NCBI GenBank assembly: GCA_964550435.1
Contig: CAZJZI010000004.1
Span: 16,161 to 80,160, forward strand
Direction of reading: 5' to 3'
Length of the DNA stretch: 64,000 nt
Source of the DNA: UBA11400 sp964550435
Lineage (GTDB): Bacteria > Bacteroidota > Rhodothermia > Balneolales > HLUCCA01
The translations under genes and the position numbers were made by a program. This document shows positions 51,154 through 60,384 of this stretch, piece after piece. The notes beneath the pieces are model-generated. The model did no database searches and was not told the DNA's origin. It worked only from the letters and a program-made list of their open reading frames with translations. Numbering within the stretch: the first letter of the stretch is position 1; each line of letters begins with the position of its first letter.

Positions 51154-53924
51154 AACCGAATTTGAAATCCAACGTTAATTATTCTTGGGGCATTGTAGAA
51201 ATCTTGCCTGTCGAAGAAATCTTCAACAGTATTCAACCCATTGATGTTTAGTCTTCTTGCAGCCTGAAGTTCAAAGGTATTATCTGGTTGACCAGTGTCA
51301 GCATAAACTACATTTGCCGTTTTAATGTCAAATAGATTGTCGACCTGTAAGAACAAACTTACATCGTATTTTGACGGGAAGGGTCGTATGTAAGTACGGA
51401 TATTGGTATTGAATCCTGGCGGACGATCCTCATTATTTCGAATAAACGATTGTATGTTATTACGGCTTGTAGTGTACGGACGACCGCTGGTAAACGTATT
51501 GATGAACGTAGCGGTAATCCAATTATTTGGCCTGAAAGTAATAGAGTTATTCAACACATGGCGACGATCCCAATCGAGTCTGGCAAGTGTAAGGGTTTCA
51601 TCCAGGCCACTTTGAACTCGTTCAAATAAATCACCCGTGATAGCGTAACTACCATCAGCAAACTGTAGTGTATAGTCTAATGTCCATGATAGTGGTCCTG
51701 AAGACCTTTGGAACAAAGAAAGAGTAACTCCCCGAACTGTTCCAAATTCACGGTTAACGTAGCGAACCGCAAAGTTTGTAGTGCTTACATCACGTTCAAT
51801 CTGATCAGCTATCAGGTTTCTGACATCACGGATAAACAATGTGAGTTCCAATCCTAATTCATCATTCAAACCTTGTTGATATCCGACTTCAAATGTTGAT
51901 GTACTTTGTGGTTCAACATCTGGATTACCATATCGTGAGGTTGAACTTAATGGGTCTGCTATGTAATCAGGATTTGAGTATAAAAGCGCATAATCTGGCA
52001 CTTGGAAGAACCTACCATACGAAAATCTGATTACGCTGACATCCGATAGTGGAAACGCAACGCCAAGTCTTGGACTCAATTGATATTTAGACTTCGCTTT
52101 TGTACGGTTAGAAATGTTTTGGGATGGATTATCCGGATCCGGAATGGTCAGTTCACTCGCTTGAGCCCAACTTACAGGAATTTCATAAGCAGGATCAAAG
52201 TAATCTAGTCGTAATCCTGCATTGATAATCAGATACTGTAATTCGATTTTATCTTGGATGTAGCCAGAAAATTCACGTGGTCTTATATCCAAGCCTACAT
52301 TTCGCCACTCTTGTTGAGTCCGAACTGGAGTAAATCCATTTTGTGAATTTACATCGATACCCAACTGGGTATTTTGCACATGCTGAAAACTGAATTTGAA
52401 TCCGGCTTTAACCTGATTGTAGCGATTAATCTGACTAGTAACACTTCCAACGATATGATGAATCCTGGTTCGGTTTCTGCCATAATAAATGTTATTTCCA
52501 CCCATACTGAACGTGTATGGTCCTGCCTGATTGCCGTATTCCGGCGCTACAATTCTACTATCAAAAAGTGAATCGGCCACAGGAGAGGAATACAATCGGG
52601 TCTCAAACTTATCGACCTGATTACTGTAAGACAAATTTGCGAAGGTGTTTGGACTGAATGTATATCTAGCACTGACAATATGAGTATGATTCTCCGGATA
52701 ATTCCAGTTACGCCCGTCTGGAGCATACTTCATGAAATGGTCAAAGTCTCTGTTCTTTTGTAATTGAGTAAAGTTATTGTACTCAATTCTAAGCTCTCTT
52801 AGTGGGTTATACACTAAAGATGTGTTCAATGACAATCTTTCGACTTCACTCATTGAAACGAATTCATTGTCGCCAGTTGACTCAATCTCCCAAGCGTCTC
52901 TGTTCCCGGGATTGTTAATTATACTGGAGCTTAAAAATTGCTCATTACCTGAATAATCATCAGGCATAAATACTTTTCTACCCAGAAACCTTCCGTTGTC
53001 TTTGACATATCGAAGATTGATGTTTGTTCCTAAAGTACTTCCAAAGATTGGTCCTCCTGTAGTGAGGTTGACCTCAGATCTGTTTGGAAGACTAGCAGCT
53101 TTCATGTAACTGACTCTCTCGGTCGTAAAGTCATCTGCGCGAAGTCCGGACCCAGGTCCTACATTTCTTGTGAGGAAATCAAGCTTGCGATTACTAGCAA
53201 TACCCGACACATGACTCAAAAGCTCAAATGTCCATTCTGATGGAGCAGTGCGTGTTGCAATATTTACAACACCAGAGGTGGCTTGTCCATATTCGGCATT
53301 GAATACACCTGTAATCACCTCCAGGTTTGATACCATGTTTGATTCAACAGTAAATCCAGGTGTGTTATTGAGCGGATTATTAATAGGAACTCCGTTCACC
53401 ACATACATGACTTCATTCACACGTCCACCCCTAAAGTGTCCCTCAACTACACCTGCCTGAAGATTAATCACGTCTTCGATATTCTGAACAGGTAATGCTT
53501 GTATTTGTTCTCTGCTGACAAAAGCAGTTGTTGTCGTTCTGTCTTTCTGAACAATCGGTCGCTCTGCAGTTATAACAATTTCTTCTCCTACTACGGCCTC
53601 GTCCTGAAGAACAACATCTATCGTTGTAGTTCTTCCTGTAATAACCTCAACATTTTCGATTCTGACAGTGGAAAAACCAATGTATCTGAAAACGAGGGTA
53701 TAGGAATCGGCTGGAACATTGATAAGCGAGTAGAATCCATCAAGTTCGGTAATGGTTCCACGGGTAGTTCCGTCGATTACGATTTGCACACCAGGTAGCG
53801 TCTCTCCAGCTGAATCGGTTACTTTTCCAACGATTCTGCCACCATTTTGTGCGAAAAGCTCTGTTGCACCAGTTAAGACTAAAAGGAACAAAGCAAGGAG
53901 TGATATGTATTGCCGACTTTGCAT
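51150..53924 (-). CDS. TonB-dependent receptor of the polysaccharide locus
   Basis: A protein of about 924 residues with a signal peptide ending 'ATELFAQ', a carboxypeptidase-regulatory-like domain (about 28-110, 'GKVTDSAGETLPGVQIVIDGT'), a plug (about 115-250) containing 'RGGRVNEVMYVVNGVPINNPL' and 'NLEVITGVFNAEYGQATSGVVNIAT', and a barrel ending 'VGFQIRL'. It likely imports oligosaccharides. I chose the ATG at 53924 because an upstream in-frame ATG at 53948 lies inside an intercistronic hairpin. The stop overlaps the start of the 1131-residue partner gene. No SusD gene is present nearby. Confidence 0.88.
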   Translation of the reverse strand: MQSRQYISLLALFLLVLTGATELFAQNGGRIVGKVTDSAGETLPGVQIVIDGTTRGTITELDGFYSLINVPADSYTLVFRYIGFSTVRIENVEVITGRTTTIDVVLQDEAVVGEEIVITAERPIVQKDRTTTTAFVSREQIQALPVQNIEDVINLQAGVVEGHFRGGRVNEVMYVVNGVPINNPLNNTPGFTVESNMVSNLEVITGVFNAEYGQATSGVVNIATRTAPSEWTFELLSHVSGIASNRKLDFLTRNVGPGSGLRADDFTTERVSYMKAASLPNRSEVNLTTGGPIFGSTLGTNINLRYVKDNGRFLGRKVFMPDDYSGNEQFLSSSIINNPGNRDAWEIESTGDNEFVSMSEVERLSLNTSLVYNPLRELRIEYNNFTQLQKNRDFDHFMKYAPDGRNWNYPENHTHIVSARYTFSPNTFANLSYSNQVDKFETRLYSSPVADSLFDSRIVAPEYGNQAGPYTFSMGGNNIYYGRNRTRIHHIVGSVTSQINRYNQVKAGFKFSFQHVQNTQLGIDVNSQNGFTPVRTQQEWRNVGLDIRPREFSGYIQDKIELQYLIINAGLRLDYFDPAYEIPVSWAQASELTIPDPDNPSQNISNRTKAKSKYQLSPRLGVAFPLSDVSVIRFSYGRFFQVPDYALLYSNPDYIADPLSSTSRYGNPDVEPQSTSTFEVGYQQGLNDELGLELTLFIRDVRNLIADQIERDVSTTNFAVRYVNREFGTVRGVTLSLFQRSSGPLSWTLDYTLQFADGSYAITGDLFERVQSGLDETLTLARLDWDRRHVLNNSITFRPNNWITATFINTFTSGRPYTTSRNNIQSFIRNNEDRPPGFNTNIRTYIRPFPSKYDVSLFLQVDNLFDIKTANVVYADTGQPDNTFELQAARRLNINGLNTVEDFFDRQDFYNAPRIINVGFQIRL

Positions 53925-53946
53925 GAGCTTCAATATAAATAAAAGC

Positions 53947-53977
53947 ATTACTGACCGACACTGGGCCAGTCAGTAAT
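53947..53977 (-). terminator. Intercistronic hairpin, possible leaky terminator
   Basis: ATTACTGAC (53947-53955) and GTCAGTAAT (53969-53977) pair perfectly over 9 bp. On the minus strand the stem is followed by GCTTTTATTT, a weak T tract. It lies between the carbohydrate-binding-module gene and the TonB receptor gene and could lower expression of the receptor compared with the abundant secreted protein. Confidence 0.5.
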
Positions 53978-53996
53978 ACTTGGATTAGATATGAGA

Positions 53997-56900
53997 TTAT
54001 TTGATCAGAATCATCTTACGTTGCATGACCTGAGTATCGGTAGTTAATCTGTAGAAGTAAATACCTGAGCTCAGACTTGATGCATCGAAAGATACCGTAT
54101 GACGTCCTGATTGATATACACCACTGTTTACCAGTGTAGTTACCAATTGACCAATACTATTGTAAATTTCCAGAGATACCGTCATTGACTGCGGAAGCTG
54201 GAATTCGATTTTGGTCGTTGGGTTGAATGGATTCGGATAGTTTTGGAACAATGCAACTGAAGCTGGAAGCTCATCTCCATTTTCATCAATGCTTGTTGCA
54301 ATTGCACGTCCAACGACACCCAATGTACCCATACCTGAAATGTCAGATGAGTTTACGGTACCACTTTGTCCCCATGGTTTGGTAGGATGCATGATTACAG
54401 AAGTAGCAGATTCCCACCAGTTCCCAAGTGCAAGACCACTGTCTTTATCCCAAAGAATCATCGTCATAGGCATATACTTGAGTTCGTCGCTTCCAGGAAG
54501 CACCATTTCAGCGTCTACTGGACTACCACCTTCAGTTACTACAAGAAGATCCTGTGAATCAATAGCCGCAAAGAACTTCCATCCAATACGTCTGTCGTTT
54601 TCATCATAGATATTCTCATAAACCGCAGGAGTTGTCAAAGGATGTTGTGAACTGTAATACAAGGAATTATAATCCTGTACAGGATCGCCACTTGGCTCTG
54701 TTACCCAAAGTCTAACCAATAATCCGTTTGGATCGTTGTTTACGTAGTCAACATTTCCATCATTAACGAAGTAGGGCTGGAACGAGAGTGAGTACTCAGG
54801 AGTATCGCCTCTGGATCTGAATTTATTTGGAGATCCAGTGATGTAATCATCAGTTGTGTAAGCACCAAACAATACTTCTACCTGATCCTTCAAGTAGTAG
54901 TTCCATTCCAAATCGTTATCGAATTCACGAACACCAGGAACCCATGTTGGATCGTAGTTGTCATTTCTTGGGTAGATAGTAGTTCCAGACATTTCTGTTG
55001 GATTGGAAGGAGGTCCTGCCAAAACGTTGTCATCATAGATTTCACCGTAGAAGAACAGGGTAGTGAATCCACCGGATGTACCGTATGCGACCCAGATATC
55101 ACCACTTGAGTCATCATTGCCTGTCCATAGATCATCCGCTTCATCAGGGAATCTGAGACGAATAGGCTGGAATGTTTCGATTGGGAACGAATTTACACCT
55201 GGAAATTCACCTTGATCCAACGCGTTAAAGACACCATTTTCTTCTTCTTCGGTCAATTGGAAGATGAATCCGTTGTCTTGTCCACGTGTAGCAACGGAAC
55301 CGTTACTAGCTGAGATATCCTCAGATACTACTCCCCAAGCATTACCAGGAGCTACAGCGTAATGGTAGGTTTGGCTTTCTACAGATGGATGTGCACGATA
55401 GACGTCATGTTCAACTTCGGTTGAATCACCTGGAACAGTTGTCCAAAGTCTAACTTTTGGATCATCCAAACTAGTGATCGGCTCACTACTGTAGTAAACA
55501 CCATAAGAGGACACATCTTCGCGTGTTGACCAGGAGACTCTGTTTTTCGATCCGTCTGTAGTCACGTTTATGCCGGCCATTGGAGCAGGACCTTCGGTAG
55601 CAACACTCAAGTCAGTTCCGCTTCTACCAATATAGACGCTTTCAATGTAGATAGGAGCATTTGGAGTTTGATTTTGATCCCAATAGATACCAAATCTGCG
55701 AACTCGCTCCCAGCTAAACTCTCTCCAGTCACGATCATTCACATCTGAAATAACCTCTTGGCGAGATGGGGAATAAGCACCCCAATAATCCCAAAGTGCT
55801 GCATATCCAGTTAACTCGTTACTTGTTTTCGCATCTTCGAGTTCTGTTTTTGTAGCATAAGCTGGAAGTGGAATTGCAATATCCATCCATTCACCCACAT
55901 GAACTTCGTCAGGTAGTGCTAACTGGACACGGAATTCGAGGTTACCCGGAGGTGGCATATCCAGGAACATGAGTTTAGCGGTGTTGTTACCGTTTGTCTC
56001 TCTGTTCGTAGAACTGTTGTTTGGAGACGACCAGATTCTGATAAAGATAGAATCTTGAGCCTCACGTCTTTCTTTGACGTTCACTCCACCTGTTCCCCAA
56101 TCGAATCCACCGATGTTCCAGTTACCGTAGTCAAAACGGATTACAGGGTTTTCACTAACGTCTTCATCTTCGATAACCGATCCATGTAAGAAGGTTGGGA
56201 TTGATATGTGGCGACCACCAGCTGCGAAAAGGATGAAATTTTGTGGCATCAAATTTTCGGAGGCTTCAACCTCTTCGTTTTCTGGTGCTTCAACAACCGT
56301 GTCGTCGCGGACCATAGAAATATCAGAGATCGTTACTTGCGCTGCACTTGTTCCGAATTCAAATCCGACTTTCATGGCTGCATAGGTAGCTGATGCATCA
56401 ACAATTACCTCTTGAGTTGATTCACCTGCAGGAAGAGTAATGGTTTTAGCTACAAGTGCTGCAAAATTACCACCATTCTCTCCAACAAAAACATTTAATG
56501 GTCTGCGAGCAGCAGCATTGGCTTTGAAAGTCAATACATATTGACCACCATCTTCTAGAACTGAAATTTGATCTTCTGTCAGAATTTGATTCAACTGAAC
56601 GTGCCAGGATGCAGATCCATCTACAGTGATATTTCCAACTGTTACACCACCGTCAGCAACCGTGAAATCTGCAGTTGCACCAGCCCAATCAGCTACATAC
56701 GTTTCCCAACCAGTAAGGTCGTTTTCTGGAAAATCTGCGTTCAAAAGGAACTCAGGTTCATAAGCAACCATTGAGATATTATCGAAAGATGCATCTACAG
56801 TACTCAGACCTAATTCAAATCCAAGTTTCATGGCTGTAAAGGTTTGAGAAACCAATACCGGAAACTCAATTGTTGATTCACCGGCAGGTATCGTCATTGA

Positions 56901-57290
56901 TACTGCTCGAAGTGCGGTAAATGAACCGCCATTTTCACCAAAGTAGACCGTTAATGGTCGCTCAGCTTCAGCATCAACATCAAATCGTACCCGATAGTAA
57001 GAACCCACTTCAAGTGAATTAATCTGATCACTTGTGAATTCTTGATTCAATTGGACGTGCCAGGAGGCGGTCCCGTCAATAGCATTTACCGCAACATTCA
57101 CACGACCATCAACAACTGTAATGTCTGCGCTTGCTCCGGTCCAATCTGCAACAAATGTGGTCCAAGGACCTAGAGATCCCGTAGAGAAATCTCCATTGAT
57201 AATGACATTATCTTCAGACTGAGCCATAGCGCCCATCGGCACCAATAGCGCGATCATCGAATATAACATCCATCGTAACGTGGTTTTCAT
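53997..57290 (-). CDS. Secreted multi-CBM glycan-binding protein with sorting domain
   Basis: A 1097-residue protein: signal peptide (1-24), two near-identical CBM4/9-type modules (about 29-175 and 181-327, each with 'SASWHVQLNQ'-like and 'GENGG-F-AL' motifs), a galactose-binding-fold region (about 345-555, 'IYIESVYIGRS'), a fibronectin-type module (about 560-665), a CBM9/DOMON-like region (about 690-1005, 'DDLWTGNDDSSGDIWVAYG') and a sorting domain (about 1015-1097, 'NYPNPFNPTTKIEFQLPQS'). No glycosidase catalytic domain is seen, so it probably binds polysaccharide at the surface. It is the first gene of the minus-strand locus and should be under the shared LacI-type operator at 57377-57389. 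Confidence 0.8.
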   Translation of the reverse strand: MKTTLRWMLYSMIALLVPMGAMAQSEDNVIINGDFSTGSLGPWTTFVADWTGASADITVVDGRVNVAVNAIDGTASWHVQLNQEFTSDQINSLEVGSYYRVRFDVDAEAERPLTVYFGENGGSFTALRAVSMTIPAGESTIEFPVLVSQTFTAMKLGFELGLSTVDASFDNISMVAYEPEFLLNADFPENDLTGWETYVADWAGATADFTVADGGVTVGNITVDGSASWHVQLNQILTEDQISVLEDGGQYVLTFKANAAARRPLNVFVGENGGNFAALVAKTITLPAGESTQEVIVDASATYAAMKVGFEFGTSAAQVTISDISMVRDDTVVEAPENEEVEASENLMPQNFILFAAGGRHISIPTFLHGSVIEDEDVSENPVIRFDYGNWNIGGFDWGTGGVNVKERREAQDSIFIRIWSSPNNSSTNRETNGNNTAKLMFLDMPPPGNLEFRVQLALPDEVHVGEWMDIAIPLPAYATKTELEDAKTSNELTGYAALWDYWGAYSPSRQEVISDVNDRDWREFSWERVRRFGIYWDQNQTPNAPIYIESVYIGRSGTDLSVATEGPAPMAGINVTTDGSKNRVSWSTREDVSSYGVYYSSEPITSLDDPKVRLWTTVPGDSTEVEHDVYRAHPSVESQTYHYAVAPGNAWGVVSEDISASNGSVATRGQDNGFIFQLTEEEENGVFNALDQGEFPGVNSFPIETFQPIRLRFPDEADDLWTGNDDSSGDIWVAYGTSGGFTTLFFYGEIYDDNVLAGPPSNPTEMSGTTIYPRNDNYDPTWVPGVREFDNDLEWNYYLKDQVEVLFGAYTTDDYITGSPNKFRSRGDTPEYSLSFQPYFVNDGNVDYVNNDPNGLLVRLWVTEPSGDPVQDYNSLYYSSQHPLTTPAVYENIYDENDRRIGWKFFAAIDSQDLLVVTEGGSPVDAEMVLPGSDELKYMPMTMILWDKDSGLALGNWWESATSVIMHPTKPWGQSGTVNSSDISGMGTLGVVGRAIATSIDENGDELPASVALFQNYPNPFNPTTKIEFQLPQSMTVSLEIYNSIGQLVTTLVNSGVYQSGRHTVSFDASSLSSGIYFYRLTTDTQVMQRKMILIK
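56310..57206 (-). repeat. Tandem duplication of a CBM4/9-type module
   Basis: The halves encoding residues 29-175 and 181-327 of the protein are similar over their whole length at protein level and visibly alike at DNA level (for example GACGTGCCAGGAGGC against AACGTGCCAGGATGC). This points to a fairly recent internal duplication. Confidence 0.75.
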
Positions 57291-57376
57291 AGACTAATCC
57301 TTTGTGTTTATTTACGGAAGAAACCGCTTCCAATCTAAAGAATGAAAATGTTTAATACAAAATTTTTATTCGTTTT

Positions 57377-57389
57377 TGCAAAATTTGTA
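57377..57389. promoter_or_regulatory. Candidate LacI-family operator A (divergent region)
   Basis: TGCAA-AAT-TTGTA, one mismatch from the palindrome TGCAA-N3-TTGCA. It lies 87 bases before the multi-CBM gene and 82 bases before the SGNH gene, in position to control both directions. On the minus strand its TTTTGCA overlaps a plausible -33 TTTG element. Confidence 0.55.
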
Positions 57390-57418
57390 TAAATATTTTT
57401 CTTCTTCGTTTAAATGTA

Positions 57419-57426
57419 TACCTTTG
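57419..57426 (+). promoter_or_regulatory. Candidate -7 box of the SGNH hydrolase gene (TACCTTTG)
   Basis: An exact TAnnTTTG match 44 bases before the ATG. The -33 element is weak (a T run at 57396-57400, spacer 18). Confidence 0.4.
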
Positions 57427-57470
57427 ACAAGCTACTTAGTCTTTAGTTTATAGTTATCACTACACCTGGC

Positions 57471-59246
57471 ATGACCCGGACAACCTTAAAAAATATACTT
57501 TTCTATTCAGTTGCAATATTGTTACCGATAGTTTTTCTGGGCATCATCGAGTTAACTTTTAGGTATCTGCCTGGGTATGTCCCAGACCGGATTACAATAG
57601 ACCTCCAGCAACCTGACAAAAGAATTATCAATCCCGAGTATTTTAGCCGATACTTCACGTCTTTCAGACCATCTGTATCTATCTCGCCATTTGAAGTATC
57701 CAAAAATGAAGGTACGTTTCGAATTTTAGCCGTGGGTGGGTCATCCATGGCTGGGTATCCTTATAGTCATCATTATTCAGTTCCATCTTTAATCGAACTC
57801 AACCTTAAAAAAACATTTCCTGAAGTACATTTTGAAGTGATCAACGTTGCAGTGACGGCATTGAATTCATTTGGAGTTTCAGACATTGTTACTAAAGCGG
57901 ACCAATTGCGTCCTGATGCAATTATCATGTATACCGGTCATAACGAGTTTTATGGATCATTAGGATCTGCTAGTACACAAAGCGTTGCAGAATCGGGTAC
58001 TTCACGACGATTATACCTGAATATGTATTCTTCATCAATTTTTCAGCTTGGAAGTAAGATATACCGCCTTACCACTACCTCAGAGAAGTATGACAGTTCA
58101 CGGGTTACAACAATGAGTCGTATGATTGGGAACGCCTCAATTCCTTATCAAGAGAGTCTTTTCGAGCAGACCATGACTGATTTTCAGTATAATTTGGACA
58201 TCGTATATACAAAAGCATCAGAAATGAGTATTCCGGTTGTGATTTCAACACTGGTATCGAATCTCAAAGACCAACCTCCTTTGGGTAATAGTCAATCAGC
58301 AGATGAGGCCTACCAATCTGGACTAGAACTATTTAAAGCGGGGATTATTGACTCAGCAAGAGTTTGGTTCTCTAAGGCTCGGGATTTAGATCCAATCCGA
58401 TTCCGAGCCCCAACAGACATCAATCAAGTAATACACAAGTTCGCCCAAAATGATAACGTCCACCTGGTAGATATTGAAGCCTCTTACGCCGATACATGCG
58501 AAAGTGGTATTGAAGATAATTCCTGTTTTACAGATCACTTACATCCAACATATGAAGGCTACCAGTACATAGCAGACGAAATCCTGACAATACTTAAACC
58601 GATCATCAGCTCAAAAAAGAACCTGGATGCAGTTGAACCAAGCGGCTTTAGCTATCCATTGTTGGATGCTATCGAAGAGAATTTATCTCAGATAAATATT
58701 GAAATTCTATCCTCAGCTCCGCCATTTGATCGAAGGTATGAAAGCGCCGGGAGATCCTTCCAGGAAATCATTACTTTCTTAAAAAATACAAATGAACCTA
58801 TTTCAAGTTCTGTATTTTCAATCTTGTCGAGTCAAAAACATCCATCAAATGTATATGAGGATTTAGCGTCTGACAGCACATTCAAACAGTTTGGAAATGG
58901 ATCTTTTTATTACAGTTGGTCAGAGTGGAATCCATTAAATGAATCCATCATTCGTACCGGACTCAGTGGTCTCGTTACTGATCAAAATTTTGATATATCT
59001 GCAGAAGCTTTGCTTTTAAAAGCATCCAATGACTTCGACACTACTATTTATTACAACCTGTTGGGTGCCTTCTACCTACAAAGAAAAGAGTATGAAAGTG
59101 CAAAAGCATTCTTGCAAATTGTAGAAAAACGTGATCCTGAAGAACCAAGCATGTTATATAATTTAGCCGTATTACACTATGAAACAGGCGATATTGATAA
59201 TGCATTAAAGTACCAATCCAGGTACCAAAGCATTGTAGGTCAATAA
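57471..59246 (+). CDS. Membrane-anchored SGNH/GDSL-type hydrolase with TPR tail
   Basis: A 591-residue protein with one N-terminal helix (about 8-30) that probably anchors it in the inner membrane facing the periplasm. The SGNH fold spans about 85-375: block I 'AVGGSSMAG' (nucleophile Ser), block II around 'INVAVTALNSFG', block III 'YTGHNEFYG' and block V 'TDHLHPTYEGYQ' (Asp-x-x-His). A TPR-like insert ('ELFKAGIIDSARVWFSKARDLDP') and C-terminal TPRs (about 500-590) flank it. Such enzymes often remove acetyl or other acyl groups from carbohydrates. It is divergent from the multi-CBM gene across operator A, which links it to the glucan locus. Confidence 0.8.
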   Translation: MTRTTLKNILFYSVAILLPIVFLGIIELTFRYLPGYVPDRITIDLQQPDKRIINPEYFSRYFTSFRPSVSISPFEVSKNEGTFRILAVGGSSMAGYPYSHHYSVPSLIELNLKKTFPEVHFEVINVAVTALNSFGVSDIVTKADQLRPDAIIMYTGHNEFYGSLGSASTQSVAESGTSRRLYLNMYSSSIFQLGSKIYRLTTTSEKYDSSRVTTMSRMIGNASIPYQESLFEQTMTDFQYNLDIVYTKASEMSIPVVISTLVSNLKDQPPLGNSQSADEAYQSGLELFKAGIIDSARVWFSKARDLDPIRFRAPTDINQVIHKFAQNDNVHLVDIEASYADTCESGIEDNSCFTDHLHPTYEGYQYIADEILTILKPIISSKKNLDAVEPSGFSYPLLDAIEENLSQINIEILSSAPPFDRRYESAGRSFQEIITFLKNTNEPISSSVFSILSSQKHPSNVYEDLASDSTFKQFGNGSFYYSWSEWNPLNESIIRTGLSGLVTDQNFDISAEALLLKASNDFDTTIYYNLLGAFYLQRKEYESAKAFLQIVEKRDPEEPSMLYNLAVLHYETGDIDNALKYQSRYQSIVGQ

Positions 59247-59315
59247 TATAAAAAGCCGTAATCCATTACACGAGAATGAAATATTCGATTTTTTCATATC
59301 TTTAATAATATCATC

Positions 59316-59328
59316 TGCAAAATTTTCA
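59316..59328. promoter_or_regulatory. Candidate LacI-family operator B (regulator start codon)
   Basis: TGCAA-AAT-TTTCA, one mismatch from the consensus palindrome. Its last base is the first base of the regulator's ATG. Upstream TATCTTTA (59297-59304) is a plausible -7 box. Binding here would repress the regulator's own gene. Confidence 0.5.
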
Positions 59329-60332
59329 TGAATACAAAAGTAACATTACACGATTTATCCAAAGCAACAGGCTTCTCAGTCTCCACAATATCCAGGGTGC
59401 TGGGTGGTTCTGACAAATATGCTGAAGATACCAGAAACACTATTCTGGAAACTGCCAAAAAATTTCAATACAAGACTAAACGCATTAGTCCGACAGATTT
59501 TCCAAAATCCCACTATAACATCGCCTTGATTACAGACTTTCACGAGGGCGAGTTCTATGCATCTTTTTTCTACGGTTATGTCCAGGCAGCCCCACTATGT
59601 AATGTAAGAATCTCATTAATTAGTCTGAATGATGCCAGAGAAACCATCAAAGAATACATCGGATTGTTTTCAGATCAATATTATGATGGGGCGATATTGT
59701 TTATCCCCGCACTTACCCGAAAAGATTATGAGGCAATATCCAGAGATGTTCCAGAAGACTTTCCTATGGTGTCGAACGCCTTAATCGAAAACCCACTTCT
59801 ACATACAATTACGTTTGACGGATATAGTGCCGGCCATATGGCCGCTGAACATTTTTTGAATAGAGGCCATAAAAATGTGGGAATAATTAAAGGACCAGTT
59901 TCAAAAGCAGAATCAAGATTCCGATACAACGGATTTGCAGATTATGTGCATCAACACCCGGTGATGGATAATGTATTTGAGTTTCAGGGCGATTTCAACT
60001 ACGAGTCTGGCGTCAGAGCGTTTGAGGCCTATCTGAAGTGCACTGTCAAACCTACTGCCATTTTTGTCTCAAACGATTTAATGTGCCACGGATTCATAGA
60101 AACAGCTAAAGATTCTGGACTAAGTATCCCCGACGATGTTGCACTGCTAGGGTACGACGATCTCCCCATGTGTCTTCATACTCGGCCTCTTTTGAGTTCT
60201 GTTAAAACAGATTTCACGACACTTGCACAAGCAAGTCTTGAGACTCTAATTAGACTCAAAAACACTGCATCTCAGCAGAATGGTTTACTGAGCCTAATCC
60301 CTGTCTCTCTGGAGATCAGAAATTCGAGTTGA
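59328..60332 (+). CDS. LacI-family transcriptional regulator with atypical hinge
   Basis: A 334-residue regulator. The N-terminal helix-turn-helix is 'VTLHDLSKATGFSVSTISRVLGG' (residues 5-27), then a periplasmic-binding-protein-type sensor (about 62-334) with 'YDGAILFIPALT', 'GHMAAEHFLNRGHKNVGIIKGP', 'FVSNDLMCHGFIETAKDSGLSIPDDVALLGYDDLP'. The conserved hinge-helix Ala-Arg-x-Leu aligns to Ser54-Pro55-Thr56-Asp57, so the Leu that normally wedges into the operator centre is absent. It lies just upstream of the GH1 gene and has candidate operators on itself, on GH1 and on the divergent promoter. A beta-glucoside or glucan fragment is the likely inducer. Confidence 0.92.
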   Translation: MNTKVTLHDLSKATGFSVSTISRVLGGSDKYAEDTRNTILETAKKFQYKTKRISPTDFPKSHYNIALITDFHEGEFYASFFYGYVQAAPLCNVRISLISLNDARETIKEYIGLFSDQYYDGAILFIPALTRKDYEAISRDVPEDFPMVSNALIENPLLHTITFDGYSAGHMAAEHFLNRGHKNVGIIKGPVSKAESRFRYNGFADYVHQHPVMDNVFEFQGDFNYESGVRAFEAYLKCTVKPTAIFVSNDLMCHGFIETAKDSGLSIPDDVALLGYDDLPMCLHTRPLLSSVKTDFTTLAQASLETLIRLKNTASQQNGLLSLIPVSLEIRNSS

Positions 60333-60351
60333 CAAAAAATATATAAATTTG

Positions 60352-60384
60352 TTGCAAAATTTTATTTCCATACTGCAATATTTG
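60352..60384 (+). promoter_or_regulatory. Candidate promoter of the GH1 gene
   Basis: TTG (60352-60354) and AATATTTG (60377-60384, one mismatch from TAnnTTTG) are 22 bases apart. Operators C and D overlap the two elements, so a bound repressor would block RNA polymerase directly. Another exact box, TAAATTTG at 60344-60351, lacks a well-spaced -33. Confidence 0.45.
60353..60365. promoter_or_regulatory. Candidate LacI-family operator C (GH1 promoter, weaker)
   Basis: TGCAA-AAT-TTTAT shares the left arm and centre with sites A and B but has a poor right arm. It lies 8 bases upstream of site D, so cooperative binding is possible. Confidence 0.4.

Noticed and set aside
51150..57290. Canonical SusC/SusD pair
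   Set aside because: Neither neighbour of the TonB receptor resembles SusD: one is a multi-CBM protein and the other a 1131-residue sorting-domain protein, and no helical TPR-type SusD motif was seen.
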